Positions 23,506 to 34,298 of a stretch of DNA of 64,000 nt are shown in pieces. The translations under genes and the position numbers were made by a program. The notes below the pieces were generated by a model. The model was not told where the DNA came from. It searched no databases and worked only from the letters and a program-made list of their open reading frames with translations. Origin of the DNA: Chrysopilus asiliformis (Eukaryota > Arthropoda > Insecta > Diptera > Rhagionidae); contig OZ035962.1 in NCBI GenBank assembly GCA_964034945.1, forward strand, positions 82,047,942-82,111,941, given 5' to 3'. Within the stretch, counting starts at the first letter, position 1; every line of letters starts with the position of its first letter.

Positions 23506-26500
23506 TTTAACAAAGTATTGGACACTTATGTTGGTAAATATGTACTTTAAGACACTTTTCGAGCTCTGCTCATAAAAAAACATTTTCCGAGTCGGTTGTA
23601 GCATTATTACAGAAATGCCTTTATGTCTGTCAGCCTCTGGTACGGGGTTGTGTTTTAAAACATTGATTTTTGAAATAAAACCTGCCGGTTACGATGCCGA
23701 GAAGTAATACTTAGAGGTTTTCGGGACCGCTGATAGCGAACCTGACGTTAGAATTTCAAAATTCGAAACGGAAGATCCTGCAAGGATATCTCAAATGTCC
23801 TTTTCTCACTTTCAGTCGGGAAAACTGGCAAGAGGGGGGTCGCGCTTATCACGCATTTGATGTGAGAATTTCAAAATTCGAGAAGGAAGGTCCTATTGAT
23901 ATTTAGAGTAGGAATCTCCATCGGCACGCAATTTCCCAATTTGTTTATGTGGGATTTCCTCAAATGTGTAACTTATTTCCTGGCCAATCTTTTTAGATTT
24001 AATTAGTCTCTATAGCTTTTAGGTCATTAATATAACTTGTTTTAGCCTAGATTTATTTTCAATTTTTTGTAGCATCTTCCTGTAAGATTTTTGTCTTCCT
24101 ATTTCCATAATTCTAAAAATAATTCCACAATTTCAATTATCCATCGTTAGGATTCTATTTTTCCAGCAAAAAATTCCAGTTTATTTTCAACAATTTTCGC
24201 AACAACTGAAAATATTTACATTTTTCCAATGATAAACTGTTGACAAACATCACAGCATCCGAAATAGATATAAAAATAAAAATCTCAAACAAAAATGCGA
24301 ATTTCAAAGAAAGATATTAGAGACAGAACGAAGAAAGTTGATAACTTGCAGTGAATATCCTTCTTGTTATGACAGGGAGACAATAAACTTTCAAACAATG
24401 GAAAAATCGGATATTTTTTCTTATTAAAATTATTCATAAAAAAATAAGGATAACAACAAGTCCTCGTGATTGTCGCTGGAATGAAATCTTTCTACTCCAT
24501 CAAAACCACAGTCGTTGTCTTCGTCACTAAGGAAAACATTCCAACATTACGGAATTCGCTATTATCATTTTTCTTTGTGAGTGTTTTTTTCTTCTACTTT
24601 TGCGAATTTTCTGATCATCGTTTTCTTTCGCGGAAAATATTGTGAATTCTGAGACACTTCACTAAAACCATTTAACCATTAGATTTTTAGATTTACACTG
24701 AAAATTTTATTTTCGTAAATGAACGCCGAACTCGTTTAAATTTTTTGCGTACAATAAAAATTTAAAAAAAAATTTTGAAAAAAAATCGTCTTTCCCCTCA
24801 TTTTACGAATTCCACTTTTTTCAGTGGGGTATAAATCGAAGGGTGAGGGGGGACTCCCTATCATCATTTGAGGTACCACATACCCCTCTACCACCCCCCA
24901 GAAAAAAGTTTTATACAAAGTTTAGGGACCCCTGAAGGGTGCAAGGGGGGCGAGCGACGGCTAAAAAATACCCATTTTGGATAGGGGATGCTTCGCCCTC
25001 CCCCCTCTATACAGGAAAAATTTGTCGCTAAACTGAAGTCTTGCCAAAATTTTTATCTAATTTAAGCCAGTGAGGTTTTTTCGTCCTTCTTTCAAGGAAA
25101 ACACCATCTGCCAGTTTGCCTGAAATGAGGAAGATAGCAATGTGTGCGAAGTATTTAACAAAACAATTTTTTTTTATTAAAAAAGTAGGTACCGTATATA
25201 TTAAGAAACGAATGAGGTTCAACTTTGTTGAAGACTGTACAGCGATTTTTGTGCAAAAGGTGATAATTTTCCCGTGATCTTTCCCGTGATAAATGAAATG
25301 GGAAGTTTTTCAAATTTCAATTCAGAAAGTCACAAGACTGGGAAATTTTATCTCGAAAACAAAAAAAAATTTGGTTTTGGGAACCCGGTTGCCCTGTAGT
25401 TTTTTGTGGTGGCCTTTTTCTGTTGACCTCCCTTGTTATCTCTTCCCAAACACGCTGTTTGTTGGCTTTTGCGTTGGGGGTTAGACGGCGGTGCAAAACA
25501 GAGAAGTTCTTCTCCACTAAATTTATGAGAAGCAGCCGTTGTTCCGCCGTTGGCCTAGCAACCTAAACATTAACAATTTTAACATTAATTTGTGACATTT
25601 TTTCGCGAATCAATCAACACACAAAAATTGAAATTCATTGAATTTAATTCAAGTTCAAATTCAATTTATTGCGGCTTATATTTACACAAAATGGTTTTTT
25701 TACAGATGAAGTTTTGATTTTATTTTATAAGGATGGAAGAGACACATCTAATATGACAGGAATTCGCGTATTACAAATTTCAACACACAAAACAAAACTC
25801 AGCCACCCTCGAAAAATCTCGGTGCGTCAGTGACAGTTCAAAGTGAAGAGCACAGCTAGTGTGACCATATACAAATTTCGAGGGAAATTTCCAGTCGACT
25901 TTCCAATAAAATCTCACCAACACAGGTGCATGCAAACAAGCATACATTGACAGGAATTTGTGTCTTTATTGTTATCACGGCTTTTATCACTTATCACCTT
26001 TTGCACAAAAATCGCTGTACTGGTATACTTCAATTATTTTTCATTAAAATTAAAGTTTTTTCCACTCTGATCGTTAAATATTCTCGCTTGCGCTGCATTC
26101 TGAAGAATTTTACTGTGCATTATTTTTTTAAGATTTTGCCTGCGGCGCATTTTTTATAAAATTTTATAATCTCCATAAAATCTATCGAGTAAGTATAAAT
26201 AGAGAAGGGAGTCGGCGCTGCTTTTATAAGGGGTTGTCCATGAAATACGTCACACCTTTAGGAATGTGCTAGAAAAGCGAAGAGGAAGGGGAGGCCTGTA
26301 AAATCTTAAATTTGCATGACGTATTCTGTCTCTAAATTTCCAAAATGAAGGTCGTGAGACAAAAAAAAAATGTTGGCAATCACTGTTAAATATTCAAATG
26401 CACCGTAATCCTGTTGTGATACTCGTTATTTGAATTGTTATTACATAAATCAATTTTTGTTTCTCAGTACACTCAGACTTAATTTTTGTCCAAGATTTTT

Positions 26501-26704
26501 ATAGTTTTTTTTATTAACTACCCAAATAGTATTTTAAGCAGCCGTGTCAGCTTTATTTACATATTTCGTCACCATGTAAATCACGGTGATAAGCGATTTT
26601 TTGTCGCGGGCACATCGCCGTTGTGCGAATGGGATGTACAATAACAACCATAGTGGGGAACACTTTTAAGTGGTTTGTTACGCCGCAATTATGACACAGG
26701 ATCG
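23506..26704. other. Intergenic, no supported gene
   Basis: A ~120-bp imperfect duplication around GAATTTCAAAATTCGARA (23750 and 23870), a G/C-tract region at 24820-25015, and at 26229 the motif GGGGTTGTCCATGAAATACG TCAC, which resembles the end of a DNA transposon common in insects, though I could not find its partner end. No convincing gene. Confidence 0.4.
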
Positions 26705-27109
26705 TAACCGCCGTCGCACACTTCAGCTAAGCGAGCTCAACTACATGAGCTAAGTTTCTCGCTGAAAGTAAAATCCTTAGCATTTGCATTGGTGACCGCA
26801 CACTTCAGCGAAACTATGGACCTACATCGCGAAGTCATGGGCGACGCGGACTAAGCCAGTGATGCCAGATTGTGGTAAATTTACCTCTTTATGGTAAATC
26901 TCAACCTGAAAGGTAAAAAGGGAATTTACGAGCTCTCTAGAACAAAAAAACGGTAAATTTTGTGTTAGCGACAAATTACGAAAATTTCTCGTTTTTTTAT
27001 AAATTAATGTGAATGTGGCAACGATCTAAGAACTTTAAAAGTTGACCACGATGGTATATTGATGACTTTCAAAATAAATGTGCAGCAGCGCCACATTCAA
27101 TATTACGTA

Positions 27110-27866
27110 TAGGGATGTTTGCAAAACATCGAGGTATCGTTGAAAAATATCGAGTTTTAACCTCGATGTTGAACAGGCCGATATATCGAGGTATCGATGT
27201 TGCTATCCACGATGTTAGAACATTACTCTTCATAAAATTAGTAGAGAAACTAATTTTAACTGATTTAATATAGCCACTCGACTTAAAGATTTGTTTCAAA
27301 TTTTCTTTGCTATCAATTTTCGGTTTCATCTTTCTACAAAATTTTGCAAAAAATACCAGAGCTAGCCATGAAATTTTACAGAGAAGTTTGGTCCTGATGT
27401 GGAAATCCGTTAACCGGAAGTAACCAAAACGGCGGCTTTTTAAAAACTATGCGGTTTTTTGCGATTTATTCCGAAACTAACCATTTTCCAGTAGTCTTAT
27501 GTATAACAAAACTTGGAGACAATAAAATTTGCTACATTTATGTCTTTTACGAGAACTCCGTTATGATGATATGCCGGTATTTCAAAAAAATTAGTTTTTT
27601 GCGAATATCTCGAAAACTAACGGGTTTTTGGTCGTTCAACGTATAAGAAGAATTAAAACCGTGTCAATTCTACCTGGGTGCGCTCCACCCACAGTAGAGC
27701 ATCCGCCAGGTAGCTAAATTATTTATAAAATTTAACTTTTTTAAAACATCGGAAAAACATCGAGGTATCGCTGTTTTCAGGACGATGTTTTTTGACATCG
27801 ATGTCGCCTTAAAAAAAACATCGATTTTCGATATATCGAGGTTTTATGAACGATGTTGCATCCCTA
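27110..27866. mobile_element. TAGGGATG-ended TIR element, third level of the nest
   Basis: Left TAGGGATGTTTGCAAAACAT and right, read inward, TAGGGATGCAACATCGTTCA, each followed by repeated CATCGAGGTATCG motifs. The termini look hAT-like, but the flanking 8-mers do not match, so the assignment rests on the ends alone. A family B fragment sits inside. Confidence 0.5.
27330..27655 (+). repeat. Dispersed repeat family B, internal fragment
   Basis: Shares GGAAATCCGTTAACCGGAAG, CAAAACTTGGAGACAATAAA and CGAAAACTAACGGGTTTTTG with 56040-56310 and with the reverse complement of 34850-35080. It lacks the head and the CTGTC tract. It is the innermost level of this nest. Confidence 0.6.
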
Positions 27867-28169
27867 ATTGTATGACATATTCCAGGGTAAAATTTATTCT
27901 GACTTACGATCTTTTTTTTTTGCATTCCTTTGCTGTTTCAAATTTTTCCGGCCATGCTGATTGGATTTTGCATTGACGAAACTGCCGCGATTTGGTGAGA
28001 ACTTTGTTTAGTCAATTATTGATATCATAATTATTTATATAACACATTTTGCAGACAAAATATCGAAGCTATTTTAAGTTAAACAAAACATGTGTACTTT
28101 CCCATTTTTTGTGTTTTTGTGTACCTACCTAAACGCATCGTTTTCAACATTGCGGGTCTAGTGGGACTC

Positions 28170-28233
28170 CTGTAGCAACGGACACAAACGACCAGGTATG
28201 ATACCTGATCGTTTGTACCCGTTGCTGCAGGAC
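28170..28233. repeat. Compact hairpin
   Basis: CCTGTAGCAACGGACACAAA CGACCAGGTAT pairs with ATACCTGATCGTTTGTACCC GTTGCTGCAGG with almost no loop and a few mismatches. It is inside the nested hAT-like element. Confidence 0.55.
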
Positions 28234-28702
28234 ACTGTATATACATTTTGTGCTTTGAATTTATGTTTGTTGTACAATTTACGTGGTAATTTAGGTAGGT
28301 CTTAGGGTTTTGTCAACGTTTTGTTCCGTGGGAAAAAAGAGGTAAAAATCGACTATTCTGTGGGAAAAAAGGGAAATTCAGGCAAATCTCGTGGTAAATT
28401 TTGCATCGATCGTCTGGCAACACTGGACTAAGCTCGCTCGCGTAGTTCAGACCTCAACTACGCGAACGACTTCGCTGGCATCGCTGACACTCACATATAC
28501 ATAGTTTCGGCGTTATACAGTGTAGAATCGGTGTTTGCAAAAGTGTAGTATTTTGTGAACATAAATGTGTAAGTGCCAATTACCGAAAATATCGCCGCGT
28601 AGCTTAGCTCAAGTGTGCAACGAGGTGAGCTAACCCAGCTAGGCTATGTAACTATAGCTAGCCTCGCTCACATAGCTTAGTTGAAGTGTGCGACGGGGGT
28701 TA

Positions 28703-31116
28703 TTCTGACACTGCTATTTCTCAAAAAAAGATGCCCCCATTTATAAAACTAGGTGTTTCAAGCTTTATGCGACAGCGTGATCTGACGGCATTTCATTACA
28801 CAAATCTTGGATTGGGGTTTTCTTTCTCCCTCGGATGCTTACATAGCTTACCGACCGAACAGAGATGAGCAAATAAACACGTAAACGCATAGCGAACAGG
28901 AAAAAATCTATTGGCGATAAATGAATGAAATTTTTTTGTGGAGGTATAATGGATTTTTCTTCCGATTGCATGCCGTGATTTTAGTTGCAAGTAAAAATTT
29001 CAACAATATTGAAACTAAAATTTAAACAGATTTCGATCCAATTATTTTGTTTTTAACGAAAAATTTGTTTAATTTTATTTTGCCGGTCAATTTTTTTTTG
29101 CAATGAAATTTAGATGCCAAAAAAATTGTGCTGTTTCTAAAATGTCTCCTATCAATTTTTTATGCATTTTCTCTCAGTTTTCTATCTCCTACGTACAATA
29201 TTTTTCGAGTGTATCTACTTTCTTACGAAATTCGGGTCTTCCCAACCTCTTTTTTCTTCACCAATATTATTATTCAACTCCCTCCTCGCAACCCAATTTC
29301 TCATATACTCAACTCTACTAGAATATCAGGAGAAAGTATTTTTTATTGGCTTATTCGTTTATCGTGTCTCAATTTTGTGTTATTGTAAAATTTATTTTTC
29401 TTTCGTCTACTTCCGTTCAAAATCCATATCTATATGTCTAGCCAAGTACCCCATTTCGCATCCCCAAACGCCAACATATCTTCTCGACGAAATTTCTTCA
29501 GGGCTCATTTCGTTTGTTCATTTTTTCTATATGTTATTTCACCACAAAAAAAAAAATGTTTCCCTGGGTTTGGATTTTTTTCTGTGGTACTTCCCCGATT
29601 TCTCCAATATTTCATTGTTGGAAATACTTTTAGGGTTTGGGTATGAGGATAAACAAGCAGAGAGCCCAATGTGCCACGCAGTGAACTTCCCATAACAAGA
29701 ATTGAGTTTTAATACAATTTTCCTTATTTTTTCGTCGATTTTTTTTTTGCATCTACTATATAGGTTCTTGTTGTTATTTATTTCCCTTTTATAGACGCTG
29801 ATTCCGTTTTCTTGTTATCTCACCATGCGATGTTCACCAATAAACCGCTGATACAATAAACCAATTTTCATTTAAATGAAACTGTAAAAAAATTTACCCC
29901 AGCAATCAAAACTGTCTGCCCACACACCCACCGACCCACTCCAGAGCCACTCTTGAACGTCGTATCAATGCCAGAAAAAAATATCCAGTTCCGGAAAATC
30001 AGTCAGGAAAATTACTAATAGACCAGGGGTTTTTCCCGTTTTTCTATGCTGGCGGCATACCCAATGATCAATCAGATTTGGTTGTTTATCTAATGAAATC
30101 CAAATTTAAAGGTTTCTCCGGGGTGGAAACGTTCTATTTTACATTTGAAAAAAGAATACGTTCTATAAATAGAATCAGCGGAGCATTATTAAAATTGGGA
30201 AATTCGTTTGAATCGAGACCTATTTTTCATAGATTCATTAAAAAAAATTTTAGGTGTTACTTCTTTTTATCCTGTTTGATTGGATGCCCTCGAGGTTTGC
30301 ATCAATTTCACGTTAATTACAATTAAATCCAAAGTATGCTACATCCTAAAAATAGTGTTGTTAATGAAGTTTTCCCTTTTCATAACAAATATTCATTAAT
30401 TCGCACACATATTTGCAAATTGAAACCCTCAGGAAAGTGAAGTTTCTCAACGGTTAAAATGGCATTTTAATTTTAATAAGGCGTCAAAAACGAGCCGGAA
30501 TTAATTTGTGGTAGTATCTTATTTTAATTACTTGAAACTTCACCCTTAGAATTGCAAAATGTCAAAAGATATATCCTATCGTATACTGGGCGGTATATTT
30601 CTAGAGATGAGGATTAATTAAAAAGAAGGACCTCGCAAAGCGTCGTTTCGTTCTCGCCGCCCGTGAATTTTATCTCTGGAAAAATTTACAAAAACCGCAA
30701 AAAGTACAGAGGGATGCTGAATTATCTATGTTAGAGGAAAAAAAATATGCCCATCCGGCACGAGTGGTCGCTATCATTGCCTACGTATTTTGGTTTTACT
30801 GAGTAAGAAACATAACCGAAAAAAAGTTGAATTTTTTTTTATGAAAATGATAAACATCAGAAAATTTCCTTGTCAGTGTCATAAAACACCGGAAGAGGGT
30901 GTTTTGTGAAAAATAATTAATTTCTCCCACAGTCATGTGATGTATTATGCACAGTAACTATTTCTGGATATTTTAAATACAATTAAAACCTTCAAGAACG
31001 ATATCACGTGTAACAGTTTCGTAGAAAATATTTTTGGTAACAGAAAGAATAATTAATCTTTAAAAAAGCGAAAAGTTTTCGAATACAGACATTCTTCGAT
31101 TCACGATCTCTATATA
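28703..31116. other. Intergenic; motif-less ORFs
   Basis: A pyrimidine-rich stretch (29100-29700) gives overlapping ORFs up to 177 codons in several frames, with low-complexity Phe/Ser/Leu content and no recognisable domain. I do not call them genes. Confidence 0.4.
30611..30802 (+). other. Possible terminal exon of an unknown small membrane protein
   Basis: A 63-codon open frame without an upstream ATG, between TGA at 30608 and TGA at 30800. It reads LAKRRFVLAAREFYLWKNLQ, then a charged stretch, and ends HPARVVAIIAYVFWFY, a plausible C-terminal membrane anchor. Its composition is unlike the surrounding AT-rich sequence. No clear acceptor precedes it, and a GTATTT within the last codons could be a donor. 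I do not recognise it. Confidence 0.28.
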
Positions 31117-31980
31117 AAGGGTGTTTTTTTAGACGTGTGGTTTTCAAGAAGAAATAAAACGCATATAATTTAATGTTATGGCCAAGAGTTTAGCTTTATT
31201 ATAAAGATAAGGGTTTGCCATTATGTTTTAAAAATGATTTCGGGCATGTGGCCGCCGCGGCTGGCTCGAATAAATTCCCGACAAGAGGCCCAATTTTCGA
31301 CCACTTTTTGCAGCAATTGGGGCCGTATGTCAGCAATAACGCGCCGAATATTCTCTTCCAAGGCGTCAATCGTCTCGGGCTTATCTGCGTAGACAAGCGA
31401 CTTCACATAACCCCACAAAAAATAGTCCAGCGGTGTTAAATCGCACGATCTTGGGGGCCACGCCACAGGCCCACGACGCAAGATAATGCGCTCACCAAAA
31501 GTTTCCTTCAATAAATTGATTGTTTCGTTGGCTGTATGGCATGTAGCGCCGTCTTGTTGGAACCAAAGGTCGTCCACATCAACATCCTCCAATTCAGGCA
31601 CGAAAAAGTCATTAATCATGGCTCTATCTATAGCGTTCCCCATTGACTCTAACATTATGGCCGGCTTCACTTTTGAAGAAATATGGCCCAATGATTCCCT
31701 CTGCCCATAGAGCACACCAAACAGTGACTTTTTGAGGATGTAACGGCGTCTGCAGAATGGCTTGTGGATTACCATCCCTCCTAATGCGACAATTTTGCTT
31801 ATTGACGTACCCATTCAACCAAAAGTGAGCTTCATCGCTGAACAAAATTTTCTTGTGAAAATCGGCATCGGTGGCCATCCCGTTTTGGGCCCATTCACCG
31901 AACGTGCGACGCGCTTGATGGTCGTTTGACGAAATGGCAAACCAAACTGAGCATAAATCAAGTGAAAACTGTCAAAAAGA
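31117..31980 (-). mobile_element. DD41D mariner-type element, 5'-truncated
   Basis: The left end AAGGGTGTTTTTTTAGACGT at 31117 follows TA and matches the ends of the element at 9647. The opposite end is absent: near 31980 the sequence passes directly into family C. It holds a frameshifted transposase. Confidence 0.6.
31221..31930 (-). pseudogene. DD41D mariner-type transposase, frameshifted
   Basis: Minus strand, two overlapping frames. The upstream frame (to about 31640) holds the first catalytic Asp in KKILFSDEAHFWLNGYVNKQ. The downstream frame (31221-31814) holds the second in WFQQDGATCHTA and the third in RSCDLTPLDYFLWGYVK, 41 residues apart by my count. The frame changes between about 31630 and 31680. 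The N-terminal DNA-binding region is missing. All three catalytic Asp positions are therefore still present in the DNA but not in one frame. It is a longer relative of the relic at 9.7 kb. Confidence 0.8.
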
Positions 31981-32039
31981 CCAACTCTTTTATTTTAAAT
32001 AAACATTTTATTTTAAATAAACATTTTGTCTGTCACCAT

Positions 32040-32299
32040 ATCGTCGGCTAAAAGTGAAATTGTGCTAAGTCCATTATACCAAATTTGACAGAAGAACAAT
32101 AAAAAACCTTGTTAAATCATTTTAATTTTCATTTAAAGAAAACAGAGTCTCATTTAAAGAAAACTGAGCCCAATTTTTCTCATTTAAAGAAAACTCAGTG
32201 TCATTGAAAGAGAATTAAAACGATTTAACAAGGTTTTCATTGCTCTTCTGGAAAATTATACCAAATGGACTTAGCACAATTTCACTTTTAGCCGACGAT
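32040..32299. mobile_element. ATCGTCGGC MITE, copy 1
   Basis: 260-bp foldback-type element with >35-bp inverted ends (ATCGTCGGCTAAAAGTGAAA / complement) and three internal CATTTAAAGAAAACWSAG units. It splits a family C repeat: the uninterrupted site is seen at about 6713-6735 and 42848-42870 (GTCTGTCATCATATAGAGTA). Second copy at 34032. Confidence 0.8.
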
Positions 32300-32540
32300 A
32301 TAGTATTTGACGATTGGCCCCCGGCAATTGCAGCGTTTTTATGTTTAAGTTTCAAATACACATACCCAAATTCGACTTTCTTAAGGTAGAAATTAGGGGC
32401 TGCAATACCGGAAACCGGTTTTACCGGCCAATTTTACTACCGAAATTACCGGTAAATTTTTTTAAAAAATACCGGTATTTCGGTATTTTTTTGTATTAGT
32501 TTGGCGGGCTTAGCGGTCCAATTTTAAGAAATAAAAGCAA

Positions 32541-33242
32541 AAGTTGTGTTTTAATTTTCCAGCCTGACGTTTCGAGCCTTGTTTTGGTTCATCTTCAAAG
32601 GCGTTAAACGATCATTTAAATGCAATATGTTATAACTGTTAATATTTAGCCGTAAAAACTTTGTGGAAATGTTACATTGAGGGTATTCACAATCCTCTTC
32701 GGTATTCGGTATTCGGTATTCGGTATTTTCGGTAATATTAAAAGACTGAAAATATTCTGCTGTGAACATCCCACAGCACAGATTTGAGAACAGCGCTTTT
32801 ATTTGATACGTGACCAAATCATGAACTGCGAATTTGATTGTAAAATATGTCACATACCTTTAAATCCATGTTTGATGTATTCTTTTGAATTTCTATTGTG
32901 GCAACGGCTATCAAAATTGAAAAAATTTGCAGTCCGATGAGATTAACAAAAAACCAGCGAGAAAATTTGACAACTAAAAACATTACTAGCGCCACCCGCG
33001 GTTGATTCTTGATACCGAATACCCGGGCCGAAAAACACGACTCGAGGCATGTATACAATTACCGAATCCGGTAATTCATTTTTACATGAACCAAGTTACC
33101 GTCTCGGTAAAAATCTGTTAAATTTGACTGAATTACCGAGCGGTAAATTTACCCGCATTTTAAAAGACGACTGTGAATTCCCTGATTAAAAATGAGCCAA
33201 AACAAGGCTCGAAACGTCAGGCTGAAAATTAAAACACAACTT
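32541..33242. mobile_element. TIR element with ACGTTTCGAGCC motif
   Basis: Inverted ends of about 50 bp: AAGTTGTGTTTTAATTTTCC at 32541 and its complement ending at 33242, continuing through CAGCCTGACGTTTCGAGCCT and TGTTTTGGYTCAT. Contains a (TTCGGTA)n tract at 32698-32735. Family unknown; the CGAAACGTC motif is discussed under findings. Confidence 0.65.
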
Positions 33243-33262
33243 CTGGTAATTTTTTTTTCTAT

Positions 33263-33830
33263 GAAGACCTCGGTACAAAAAGCGGTCATCCCCACTTTTT
33301 CAAATTTTTCAGGAGAGACAAAAAAGATATTAGCGTGAAGTTTTTGCTCTGGGACAAAGTTAAAAAATTACAATTTAAATCAAACATGTATTCTTACATC
33401 GTTTTAATTTGAGATAAATCTATATTTTTTTTCGAAAAAGTTATAGACATTTTAAATTTTGGAGATAGCTGTTTCTGGCACCCAAGAGGATATTAGCGGT
33501 TTTCAAAATGCATTATTGGCTACAAAATACAGTCCAAAATATGTTTAATAGCGTTTAAAAATAAACAAATAAAAAAATATTCAATTTCACAAAACAAAAC
33601 TCTCAGAAAAAATTAAAGATTTTTTGAAAAAAAAATTCTGCGTCAAATTATATGAAACAATGCTTTCAGTCGTCTCCTTTTCTTTAATAACTTTTTACAC
33701 AGTCCTCCAACGAGTCCGGAGTTTGCAGCCAAATATGCGCGGAGTTTGCAAAAATTTTATTCTTGCGCCAACTGCAATAACTCATTTTCGTCAAAAAGTG
33801 GAGGTGACCGCTTTTTGCACCGAGGTCTTC
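33263..33830. mobile_element. 568-bp TIR element
   Basis: Ends GAAGACCTCGGTRCAAAAAG (33263 plus, 33830 minus), continuing CGGTCAYCYCCACTTTTT. No coding content recognised. Confidence 0.65.
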
Positions 33831-34031
33831 AAATGTTTTAATGAAATAACTTATGATAATGGGCTTTTCTGATAATTCAAAAATGTCAAAATCGTAAATT
33901 TTTTTGTAAAAACCTTAATTATCGAAAAAAGCCCAATATTTACAAGCTTTCCGAATGTAAGAGCAAACTGAAGTATACTTCTAGTATATGTACATAAGTA
34001 AATGATAAAATATGTAATATGCAATATACAT

Positions 34032-34293
34032 ATCGTCGGCTAAAAGTGAAATTGTGCTAAGTCCATTATACCAAATTTGACAGAAGAGCAATAAAAACCC
34101 TTGTTAAATCATTTTAATTTTCATTTAAAGAAAACAGAGTCTCATTTGAAGAAAACTTAGCCCAATTTTTTCCATTTAAAGAAAACTCAGTGTTTTATTG
34201 AAAGAGAATTAAAACGATTTAACAAGGTTTTCATTGCTCTTCTAGAAAATTATACCAAATGGACTTAGCACAATTTCACTTTTAGCCGACGAT
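34032..34293. mobile_element. ATCGTCGGC MITE, copy 2
   Basis: 262 bp, nearly identical to 32040-32299 (same inverted ends and internal CATTTAAAGAAAAC units). Its terminal GAT is used as the first bases of the target duplication of the hAT element at 34299, which therefore inserted later. Confidence 0.8.
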
Positions 34294-34298
34294 ATTAC

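Larger units (their letters stand above)
26857..28425. mobile_element. hAT-like element nested in the 26.7 kb element, exact 8-bp duplication
   Basis: Inverted ends CAGTGATGCCAGA at 26857 and CAGTGTTGCCAGA (read inward from 28425), followed by GTAAATTT-type motifs. GACTAAGC lies exactly on both sides (26849-26856 and 28426-28433), an 8-bp duplication as made by hAT elements. Removing one GACTAAGC and the element restores the outer element. No transposase seen. Confidence 0.75.
26705..28702. mobile_element. Outer TIR element of a four-level nest
   Basis: Ends TAACCGCCGTCGCACACTTC at 26705 and, inward on the other strand, TAACCCCCGTCGCACACTTC at 28702. The GCACACTTSAG motif recurs internally (26806; complement at 28613) together with AGCTAAGC/GAGC motifs. 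Two nested elements occupy its middle. Superfamily not determined. Confidence 0.6.

Noticed and set aside
29162..29695. 177-codon ORF in pyrimidine-rich DNA
   Set aside because: Several overlapping frames are open at once, the composition is Phe/Ser/Leu low-complexity, and no domain or signal peptide was recognised.
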